A DNA stretch of 64,000 bases from Streptomyces sp. DSM 15324 (GTDB lineage Bacteria > Actinomycetota > Actinomycetes > Streptomycetales > Streptomycetaceae). The notes beneath the pieces were generated by a model. That model did no database searches and had not been told where the DNA came from. It was given only the letters and a program-made list of their open reading frames with translations. The DNA is taken from positions 1 to 64,000 of the forward strand of contig NZ_KQ949026.1 in NCBI RefSeq assembly GCF_001514285.1, given 5' to 3'. A program made the position numbers and the translations under genes. This document shows positions 57,871 through 64,000 of this stretch, one piece after another (position 1 is the first letter of the stretch; the number at the start of each line of letters is the position of its first letter).

Positions 57871-58019
57871 GGGCGGAGGGACCCCCAGGGTGTCCGGTGC
57901 ACGACTGTGCGCCCACTATGAGCGCGGGCGGCCACGCCCACCAGCACCGCAGCCTCCGAGGTCACCCGTGTCGCACTAGACTTCCGGGCCGTGCACGCCC
58001 CTCTCCCGCATCCCGTCCC

Positions 58020-58661
58020 GTGACGCCGCCGGAAACCGCCGTCCCGCGGCTCGCCGCCCGGCTCCGCCGGCTCCCGCCGTCCTGCGGCCCGGTCCGGCTG
58101 ATCGGGGTCGACGGGCACGCGGGCTCCGGGAAGTCCACCTTCGCGGGCCGGCTGGCCGAGGCGCTCGGCGCAGCGCCGGTGCTGCACCTCGACGACATCG
58201 CCAGCCACGCGGAACTGTTCGCGTGGACCGAGCGGCTGATGACCGAGGTGATCGAGCCGTTCGGCCGCGGGGAGAGCGCGCGCTACGCCCCGTACGACTG
58301 GCGCGAGCACCGCTTCGGCCCGCCCCGGCCGCTGCCCGCGGCCCCCGTCGTCCTGATCGAGGGGGTCGGCGCGGGTCGCCGGGCCCTGCGTCCGCATCTG
58401 GCCTGCCTGCTGTGGCTGGAGATGGCGCCCGAGCGGGCCTGGGCGCGGGGGCGGGCGCGGGACGGGGAGGAGCAGCGGGAGTTCTGGGACGGGTGGGTCC
58501 GGGCGGAGGCGCACCACTTCTCGGACGACCCTTCGCGCCCCCATGCAGGGCTGCTGGTACGGCAGTTGGGCGAGGGATACGAGGTGCTGCAGGGACCGTC
58601 GGGACAGCCCGCGGGGCACCCGGGTGTCACCCAGTGTGAAGGACCACCCGCGATGTGGTGA
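58020..58661 (+). CDS. Uridine kinase-like P-loop protein
   Basis: A 213-residue P-loop kinase. Walker A is GVDGHAGSGKSTFAGRL (about residues 27-43), LHLDDI follows at the position of the acidic base in uridine/pantothenate kinase-like proteins, and VVLIEGVGAG is the next conserved strand. Substrate unknown. The GTG at 58020 lacks a clear ribosome site; a -10-like TAGACT lies 38 bases upstream. It is divergent from the C39 peptidase gene. Confidence 0.8.
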   Translation: MTPPETAVPRLAARLRRLPPSCGPVRLIGVDGHAGSGKSTFAGRLAEALGAAPVLHLDDIASHAELFAWTERLMTEVIEPFGRGESARYAPYDWREHRFGPPRPLPAAPVVLIEGVGAGRRALRPHLACLLWLEMAPERAWARGRARDGEEQREFWDGWVRAEAHHFSDDPSRPHAGLLVRQLGEGYEVLQGPSGQPAGHPGVTQCEGPPAMW

Positions 58662-58710
58662 ACCTGTGAAAAGCCCTCCGCCGGAACTTCGCCAAGTGCC
58701 TCAACTTCGC

Positions 58711-58740
58711 TTGACCGGCGGGCCGTACAGGTCTTACGTT
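58711..58740 (+). promoter_or_regulatory. Housekeeping-type promoter for an intergenic RNA
   Basis: TTGACC (58711-58716) and TACGTT (58735-58740) with an 18-bp spacer match the principal sigma factor consensus. The expected start is near 58747. No protein gene starts within 350 bases downstream. Confidence 0.65.
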
Positions 58741-58746
58741 CTCAAT

Positions 58747-58815
58747 GTGCGGCTCTCGCAGCCGCCCCAAGTCGCGAAGCCCCCGGTTGTTCCCCCGTGA
58801 TCGGGGGCTTCGTTC
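58747..58815 (+). ncRNA. Putative ~70-nt small RNA or attenuator leader
   Basis: Downstream of the promoter come two stem-loops. The first is GCGGCT-ctcgc-AGCCGC (58749-58765). The second is a perfect 11-bp stem CGAAGCCCCCG/CGGGGGCTTCG (58775-58812) followed by TTCT, looking like an intrinsic terminator. Inside the second, a repeated CCCCCG (58792-58797) can alternatively pair with the same CGGGGG, giving two mutually exclusive folds. Either a stand-alone sRNA or an attenuator for the AAA ATPase gene. Confidence 0.5.
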
Positions 58816-59104
58816 TGCCCTCGGGCCCCTTCACTTCCCTCTCCGGCGGACGCGGCACGGCATCGGACGCTCACCGAGGGTCACCGCAGCGGGATGCGCC
58901 CCGTCCACTCCCACCTCGTCGAACGGCCTGGGCGGCACCCTTCGGCAGGCACTCCTCCGCAGGTACGATGCCCTCGGTGCGACCTATGGACAGCTACTGC
59001 GCGCACCTTGCAACTCCGGTCCGCGGCACAGCGGTTCGACCAAGGAAGCCGGCGGGCGTGGGCCCGGTGGCAAACCGACGGGGGCACGGTTTGTGGGGGA
59101 CGTG

Positions 59105-60970
59105 ATGGATTTCGGCACGCGGGGCGTTCAGGCCCCGGCCGACCTCGCCTGGCTACGAGGCGTGGACGCCTACACCATGGGCGCGTATCCGCAGGCGGAA
59201 GAAGAGTTCCGCACCGCGGTACGCATCGATCCGGGGATGGCCGACGGCTGGCTCGGGCTGCACGCGCTGCGCGTGGACACGACGACCGCGCTGCTGCGGA
59301 TGTTCCGGCACCGGGACCGGTTCGGCGAGCAGCGCACCCGGCACCGGCGGACGCTCAACTCCTGGTACTGGCTGGGCTGGTGGGTGCAACCGGTGCTGGA
59401 GAGCCCGCGCGACCTGCTGCTCGCGCACGCCTCGCACTGGCTGGACGGGCGGCATGTGCCCGAACTGGACCGGGCGCTCGCCGGGCTCCCGCCGGTCGAC
59501 ACCGACCACCAGGTCCGGTTCCTGCACGCCTGCCGCGCCTATCTGGTCAAGGACTGGGAGCAGCTCGTCCGGCACACCGACCCGCTCCTGGACGACACGC
59601 TCCTCGGGATCGAGGCCGGGCTGTTCGGCGGGATGGCCCGGGTCCGGCTGGAGATGTACGGCCAGGCCGAACCGCTGCTCTCCGCCGCGCTGATGCGCTG
59701 CCGCAGCGAGCAGCCGCAGCGCAAGGAGCTGCGGTACTGGCTGGCCCGGGCGCACGAGGGCACCGGCCGCTCGGCCGCCGCGCTCCCCCTGTACCGGGCG
59801 GTGCACCGGGTCGATCCCGCGTTCATGGACACCTCGGCCCGGCTCGCCGCGATCGCCGAGGGCGACGGCTACGACGATCCCTCCGACCTCGCGGCGATCA
59901 CGCTCACCGGGATCGGGCAGGACGTGGGGGAGGGCCCGGACGCCCTCGACCCGCTGTTCGGGACCGAGGGCCGCGACCTCAAGCTCACCGATCCCGCGGA
60001 CCTGCCGCCCGTGGGGCCGCTGCCGTCGGTCGCCGATCCGGCGGTCCGCGCGAAGACGGTGGTGGGCTCCCCGCTGCCCGCCGGTCCCACCGACCCGGGC
60101 TTACTTGAGGAGGCGCTCGCCGAACTGGAGCGCATGGTGGGGCTGGAACCGGTGAAGCGCCAGGTCAAGGCGCTTTCGGCGCAGCTCAACATGGCCCGGT
60201 TGCGGGCGGGGCAAGGCCTTCCGGTCCAGCCGCCCAAACGGCATTTCGTCTTCTCCGGCCCCTCCGGCACCGGTAAGACCACGGTGGCGCGCATTCTCGG
60301 CCGGGTCTTCTACGCCCTCGGTCTGCTCGGCGGCGACCATCTGGTGGAGGCCCAGCGGGCCGATCTGGTCGGCGAGTACCTCGGCCAGACCGCCGTCAAG
60401 GCCAATGAACTGATCGACTCCGCCCTCGGCGGTGTCCTCTTCGTGGACGAGGCGTACTCGCTCTCCAACTCCGGGTACGGCAAGGGCGACGCCTACGGTG
60501 ACGAGGCGCTCCAGGTGCTGCTGAAGCGGGCCGAGGACAACAGGGACCACCTGGTGGTGATCCTGGCCGGCTACCCGGAGGGCATGGACCGGCTGCTCGC
60601 CGCGAACCCCGGGCTGTCCTCCCGCTTCACGACCCGCGTCGACTTCCCCTCGTACCGCCCCCTCGAACTCACCTCCATCGGCGAGGTGCTGGCCGCCGAG
60701 AACGGTGACGTGTGGGACGAGGAGGCGCTGGACGAGCTGCGCTCGATCGCCGGGCACGTCGTCGACCAAGGATGGATCGACGAGCTGGGCAACGGGCGGT
60801 TCCTGCGGACGCTGTACGAGAAGAGCTGCGCCTACCGGGATCTGCGGCTGTCGACGTACGCCGTGGCGCTGACCCGCGACGACCTGTCGACCCTGCGGCT
60901 CCCGGACCTCATGCAGGCGTACGGCGAGGTGCTGTCGGGGCGGGGGCCGCAGGATCCGTCGGCGCTGTAG
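59105..60970 (+). CDS. TPR-containing AAA+ ATPase (CbxX/SpoVK/EccA-like)
   Basis: A 621-residue protein: an N-terminal helical tetratricopeptide-like region (about residues 1-250, including YTMGAYPQAEEEFRTAVRIDP) and a C-terminal AAA+ domain of the CbxX/CfxQ type. Walker A is GPSGTGKTT (385-393), Walker B VLFVDEAYSL, and sensor motifs LVVILAGYPEGMDRLL and NPGLSSRF. The layout is that of EccA of type VII secretion, but no ESX gene is nearby. It probably remodels a protein complex. The ATG at 59105 follows GGGGGA; a GTG one codon earlier is possible. Confidence 0.88.
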   Translation: MDFGTRGVQAPADLAWLRGVDAYTMGAYPQAEEEFRTAVRIDPGMADGWLGLHALRVDTTTALLRMFRHRDRFGEQRTRHRRTLNSWYWLGWWVQPVLESPRDLLLAHASHWLDGRHVPELDRALAGLPPVDTDHQVRFLHACRAYLVKDWEQLVRHTDPLLDDTLLGIEAGLFGGMARVRLEMYGQAEPLLSAALMRCRSEQPQRKELRYWLARAHEGTGRSAAALPLYRAVHRVDPAFMDTSARLAAIAEGDGYDDPSDLAAITLTGIGQDVGEGPDALDPLFGTEGRDLKLTDPADLPPVGPLPSVADPAVRAKTVVGSPLPAGPTDPGLLEEALAELERMVGLEPVKRQVKALSAQLNMARLRAGQGLPVQPPKRHFVFSGPSGTGKTTVARILGRVFYALGLLGGDHLVEAQRADLVGEYLGQTAVKANELIDSALGGVLFVDEAYSLSNSGYGKGDAYGDEALQVLLKRAEDNRDHLVVILAGYPEGMDRLLAANPGLSSRFTTRVDFPSYRPLELTSIGEVLAAENGDVWDEEALDELRSIAGHVVDQGWIDELGNGRFLRTLYEKSCAYRDLRLSTYAVALTRDDLSTLRLPDLMQAYGEVLSGRGPQDPSAL

Positions 60971-61035
60971 CCGGAGTGGCGGGCCGCCGTGCCGGGGCCG
61001 CGGCAGGCCCTGGGGCGTTTCGGCAGTCCGTGCTG

Positions 61036-61064
61036 TGCCTGCGGTGCCTGCGGTGCCTGCGGTG
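61036..61064. repeat. 9-bp tandem repeat after the AAA ATPase gene
   Basis: Three copies of TGCCTGCGG in tandem in the gap between the ATPase and the CNNM gene. Non-coding; no known role. Confidence 0.7.
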
Positions 61065-61120
61065 TCCGGTGCGTGCGACCGCCTCCGGAAACCACCTGCA
61101 TCACCGGTGTTGCCCGCCCC

Positions 61121-62206
61121 CTAGCCGGCCATCGCCTCCTCCGGTTCGCCGCTGGCCCGTGGCTCCGTGAGCCGGACCTCGGGGACGTCCCGGTGGGCCG
61201 GGTCGGTCACCTCGCCGACGAGGAGTTCCAGGACGTCCTCCAGGGCGGCCAGGCCCAGGACCTTGCCGCGGGTGTCCGCGACCTGGGCAAGGTGGGTGGC
61301 CGCGCGGCGCATCACCGTCAGGGCGTCGTCCAGGGGCAGGTCCGAGCGCAGGGTCGTCATCGGGCGCCACAGCTGCTGGGGCACCGCCCGCTCGGAGTCC
61401 TCCACGTCGAGGACGTCCTTCACATGGACGTAGCCCATGAAGGCGCCGTGCTCCGCGGCGACGGGGAAGCGGGAGTAGCCGGTGCGGGCGGTGAGCTCGA
61501 CGATCTGGCCGGGTGTGACCGACGGGGGCACCGTGATCAGCGACTCCCGCTTGAGGAGGACATCGGTCACCGGACGCGAGCCCAGTTCCAGCGCGTCCTC
61601 CAGGCGCTCCTGCTCCTCGGGGTCGAGGAGGCCCGCCTGGCCGGAGTCCTCCAGCAGCCGGTTGAGCTGCTCACTGGTGACGACGGCCTCGACCTCGTCC
61701 TTGGGCTCCACCCGGAAGAGCCGCAGGACGGCCCGGGCGCAGGCGCCGAGGGCGACCGTGATGGGACGGCAGACCCGCGCGAAGGCGACCAGGCCCGGGC
61801 CGAGCCACAGGGCCGCCTTCTCGGGGGCCGCCATCGCGAGGTTCTTCGGGACCATCTCGCCGATGACCAGGTGGAAGAAGACCACGGCGGCCAGGGCGAT
61901 GACATAGCCCAGCGGGTGGATCATGCCGTGCGGCAGGTGGATCCACTCGAAGAACGGTTCCAGCAGTTCGGCCACGGTCGGTTCGGCGACCGCGCCGAGG
62001 GTGAGGGAGCACAGGGTGATGCCGAACTGGGCGGCGGCCATCATCTGTGGCAGGCGCTCCAGACCGTGGAGGACCTGCCGGGAGCGCGCGGTGCCCAGGG
62101 GCTCGACCTGGCTGCGGCGCACGGAGACGAGAGCGAACTCGGCGCCCACGAAGAAGCCGTTGGCCAGGACGAGCAGCGCGGCGAAGACGAGTTGGACGAC
62201 GCTCAT
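61121..62206 (-). CDS. CNNM/HlyC-type membrane protein (DUF21 + CBS), second of pair
   Basis: A 361-residue membrane protein: DUF21 transmembrane domain (residues 1-175; LVLANGFFVGAEFALVSVRRSQVE and VIGEMVPKNLAMAAPEKAALW), then two CBS domains (RPVTDVLLKRESLITV to VLGLAALEDVLELLVGEV). It lacks the C-terminal CorC/HlyC domain. The family mediates or regulates Mg2+/Co2+ efflux. Its ATG overlaps the stop of its longer paralogue upstream (ATGA), so the two probably form a heteromer. Confidence 0.9.
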   Translation of the reverse strand: MSVVQLVFAALLVLANGFFVGAEFALVSVRRSQVEPLGTARSRQVLHGLERLPQMMAAAQFGITLCSLTLGAVAEPTVAELLEPFFEWIHLPHGMIHPLGYVIALAAVVFFHLVIGEMVPKNLAMAAPEKAALWLGPGLVAFARVCRPITVALGACARAVLRLFRVEPKDEVEAVVTSEQLNRLLEDSGQAGLLDPEEQERLEDALELGSRPVTDVLLKRESLITVPPSVTPGQIVELTARTGYSRFPVAAEHGAFMGYVHVKDVLDVEDSERAVPQQLWRPMTTLRSDLPLDDALTVMRRAATHLAQVADTRGKVLGLAALEDVLELLVGEVTDPAHRDVPEVRLTEPRASGEPEEAMAG

Positions 62207-63567
62207 CGGGCGGCCTCCGCGACCTGGGCCTCCGCGACCTGCGCCGCCGCGGCCTGACCGAGCCGGCCGACGTGGACCAGCCGGATCCGTTCGGCCCGGT
62301 AGTGGCCGACCCGGCGCACGGAGAGCCGCCAGCCCGGCAGCTCCGCCCGGTCGCCGACGGCCGGGATGCGTCCGAGCAGGTCGGCGACGAGGCCGGCGAC
62401 CGTCTCGTACGGCCCCTCGGGCACCTCCAGGCCTATGCGCTGGAGGGTGTCGACCCGGCAGCTTCCGTCGACGTCCCAGGCGGGCTTGCCCTCCTCGGGC
62501 GGGGCGGCGGCCAGTTCGGGGGTGTCCTGGCCGTCGTGCTCGTCGCGGACCTCGCCGACGATCTCCTCGACGATGTCCTCCAGGGTGACCACGCCCGCGG
62601 TGCCGCCGTACTCGTCGACGACGACGGCAATGGGCTGCTCGCTGCGCAGCCGGGCCAGCAGCGGCTGGACGGGCAGGGTCTCCGGCACCAGCAGGGCCGG
62701 ACGGGCGATCCGGGCGACGGGGGTGCGCAGCCGGTCCTGGACGGGGACGGCCAGGGCGTCCTTGAGATGGGCCATGCCGACGATCTCGTCGATCTTCTCG
62801 CGGTAGACGGGGAAACGGGACAGGCCGGTGGCCCGGGTCAGGTTGACCACGTCCTCGGCGGTGGCCGAGGACTGCAGGGCGCTGACCTTCACCCGGGGGG
62901 TCATCACATGCTGGGCGGTCAGCTCGGCCAGCGACAGGGTGCGCACGAACAGGTCCGCCGTGTCCTGTTCGAGGGCGCCGGCCTGGGCGGAGTGGCGGGC
63001 CAGGGAGACGAGTTCGCCGGGGGTGCGGGCGGAGGCCAGCTCCTCGGTCGGCTCGACGCCCAGGGCGCGCACCAGCCGGTTGGCGACGGTGTTGAGCGCC
63101 GAGATCACCGGCCGGAAGAGGCGGGAGAAGGCGTGCTGCGGGCCGGCGACGAACCGCGCGACCTGGAGGGGCCTGGACACCGCCCAGTTCTTGGGCACGA
63201 GTTCGCCGACCACCATCTGGACGGCGGAGGCGAGCAGCATGCCGACGACCACGGCGACACCGGAGACGGCGCCCTCGGGGAGGCCGATCGCGGTGAACGG
63301 GGTGTGCAGCAGCTCCGCGAGCGCCGGTTCGGCGAGCATGCCGACGACGAGCGAGGTGATGGTGATGCCGAGCTGGGTGCCGGAGAGCTGGAAGGACAGC
63401 TCCTTGAGCGACTCCACGACCGTACCGGCTCGTTTGTCGCCTTCGGCGGCGGCCTTCTCCGCTTCCGGCCGCTCGACCGTGACGAGGCCGAACTCGGCGG
63501 CCACGAAGAAGCCGTTGGCCAGGATGAGCAGGAACGCGGCTGCCAGGAGCAGCAGGGGGATGGTCAT
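62203..63567 (-). CDS. CNNM/HlyC-type membrane protein (DUF21 + CBS + CorC), first of pair
   Basis: A 454-residue membrane protein: DUF21 domain (ILANGFFVAAEFGLVTVERPEAE; VVGELVPKNWAVSRPLQVARF), a CBS pair (AQHVMTPRVKVSALQ; VVDEYGGTAGVVTLEDIVEEIVGEV), and the CorC_HlyC domain (SCRVDTLQRIGLEVPEGPYETVAGLVADLLGRIP, cited as a landmark). The C-terminal tail has a QVAEA repeat. Likely Mg2+/Co2+ handling. The ATG at 63567 is preceded by a ~170-nt leader with two strong hairpins, suggesting RNA-level control. Confidence 0.9.
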   Translation of the reverse strand: MTIPLLLLAAAFLLILANGFFVAAEFGLVTVERPEAEKAAAEGDKRAGTVVESLKELSFQLSGTQLGITITSLVVGMLAEPALAELLHTPFTAIGLPEGAVSGVAVVVGMLLASAVQMVVGELVPKNWAVSRPLQVARFVAGPQHAFSRLFRPVISALNTVANRLVRALGVEPTEELASARTPGELVSLARHSAQAGALEQDTADLFVRTLSLAELTAQHVMTPRVKVSALQSSATAEDVVNLTRATGLSRFPVYREKIDEIVGMAHLKDALAVPVQDRLRTPVARIARPALLVPETLPVQPLLARLRSEQPIAVVVDEYGGTAGVVTLEDIVEEIVGEVRDEHDGQDTPELAAAPPEEGKPAWDVDGSCRVDTLQRIGLEVPEGPYETVAGLVADLLGRIPAVGDRAELPGWRLSVRRVGHYRAERIRLVHVGRLGQAAAAQVAEAQVAEAAR

Positions 63568-63773
63568 GATGCCGCCGCCTCCGGAACGTGCCGGATGGGG
63601 GCGGCGCAGGTACTACAGGACGAACCGTCCATCGCCGGAGAGGGTCACTCCTCGGGTAGCAGGAAACCCCTGTGCACCGGCAGGGCACCACAGGGGTGGA
63701 GGCGCAACGGGAACGCCTCCGTCACCAGATTAATCAAGACAGGGCCTCGAGCGGCAGGGGCGACGACCCCGAG
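63568..63773 (-). promoter_or_regulatory. Structured 5' leader of the CNNM gene pair
   Basis: On the minus strand, a GGAGGCG/CGCCTCC stem (63698-63720) is followed directly by a perfect 8-bp CCCCTGTG/CACAGGGG stem (63667-63696) and then ~100 nt before the ATG. GATTAATC (63728-63735) just upstream may hold the -10. The layout looks like a cis-acting leader for metal-handling genes. I tried to match it to the M-box and yybP-ykoY consensus cores and could not. Confidence 0.45.
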
Positions 63774-64000
63774 TCAGCCCCGATCTTGTCCGGTGGGGGT
63801 CTCGGGGTCGCGGACGGAGCGGGCCTCGACGAGGGCGCGCAGCGCCCGCGCGTCCGTGATGGCCTGCTGCTTGTCGATGCCGGGCTGGATGCCGAGGGCG
63901 GGCAGGCTGGTGCCGTCGGTGAGGTTCAGGAACACCCAGGGGTCGCCCGGACGGAGGTTCACCTGGATGATCTCGGCCCAGTCGAGCCGCCGCCCGCTCG
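63774..64000 (-). CDS. PH-domain-like protein, truncated at window edge
   Basis: The C-terminal ~75 residues of a leftward gene whose start lies beyond the window. Visible sequence: SGRRLDWAEIIQVNLRPGDP, WVFLNLTDGTSLPALGIQPG, then DKQQAITDARALRALVEAR and a polar tail. This resembles the end of small bacterial PH-domain membrane proteins, in which a Trp-containing strand and the xxLPALG motif recur. It precedes the CNNM pair in the same direction. A full assignment needs the upstream sequence. Confidence 0.6.
   Translation of the reverse strand, partial: SGRRLDWAEIIQVNLRPGDPWVFLNLTDGTSLPALGIQPGIDKQQAITDARALRALVEARSVRDPETPTGQDRG

Larger units (their letters stand above)
58662..59104. other. 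443-bp intergenic region holding an RNA element
   Basis: No protein-coding gene is supported between the kinase stop and the AAA ATPase start. A promoter (58711-58740) and a two-hairpin transcript (58747-58815) are listed separately. The remaining ~290 bases to 59104 contain nothing further that I recognise. Confidence 0.6.

Noticed and set aside
63667..63720. M-box or yybP-ykoY riboswitch upstream of the CNNM genes
   Set aside because: The conserved core sequences of these classes, as I know them, are absent, so it is reported only as an unclassified structured leader.

Overview
The window reads as a Streptomyces chromosome core segment. Evidence: about 70% G+C, frequent GTG/TTG starts, many 4-nt stop/start overlaps (ATGA, GTGA), and a run of Streptomyces marker genes in an order I recognise as syntenic with the S. 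coelicolor region from crr-ptsI through smeA-sffA and rbpA to ppm1. No tRNA, rRNA, CRISPR array, insertion sequence or phage gene was seen.

Layout. 1-2.6 kb: crr-ptsI (PTS enzymes IIA-Glc and EI) behind a DasR-type operator. 2.6-13.3 kb: a hypothetical protein with an MFS exporter, divergent from a MocR-type regulator; acetoacetate-CoA ligase divergent from a GH31 glucosidase; a Nudix hydrolase; a DUF35/thiolase pair. 13.3-22.2 kb: a conservon (cvnA-B-C-D signalling operon) with a 1209-residue fused 5-oxoprolinase between cvnC and cvnD, and a divergent two-TM protein. 22.3-29.5 kb: a three-gene operon with the gene order and protein features of a MukFEB/Wadjet-like SMC complex (large coiled-coil ATPase, winged-helix-like partner, helical kleisin-like partner) but no JetD-type nuclease nearby. 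29.6-34.9 kb: a GntR regulator divergent from an operon for MFS uptake, a DUF1445 (D-glutamate cyclase-like) enzyme and PxpABC 5-oxoprolinase. 35-38.3 kb: SGNH hydrolase and two GT4 glycosyltransferases. 38.6-40.7 kb: a HEAT-repeat and an ankyrin protein. 41-42.8 kb: smeA-sffA (sporulation septum), followed by about 500 bp of degenerate ~45-bp repeats. 43.5-47.9 kb: MocR regulator divergent from a YczE membrane protein, GDPD phosphodiesterase, UMF1-type MFS. 48-50.2 kb: rbpA with a sigma-R-type promoter, fxsA, ppm1. 50.8-57.9 kb: amidohydrolase, Lrp/AsnC regulator, small Cys-containing protein, a frameshifted gene behind two identical operators, acyl-CoA dehydrogenase, TetR regulator, a small membrane protein, a secreted C39-like peptidase. 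58-64 kb: P-loop kinase, a probable two-hairpin small RNA, TPR-AAA ATPase, two CNNM/HlyC membrane proteins behind a structured leader, and a truncated PH-domain-like gene at the edge.

Themes. Carbon sensing (DasR/PTS) and 5-oxoproline metabolism recur: both the fused ATP-dependent oxoprolinase and the PxpABC type are encoded. Development is represented by smeA-sffA and the conservon, and transcription control by rbpA. The strongest candidates for an undescribed system are the three-gene SMC-like operon, the oxoprolinase embedded in a conservon, and the intergenic RNA at about 58.75 kb. Family assignments were made by reading motifs and synteny; no database search was run.
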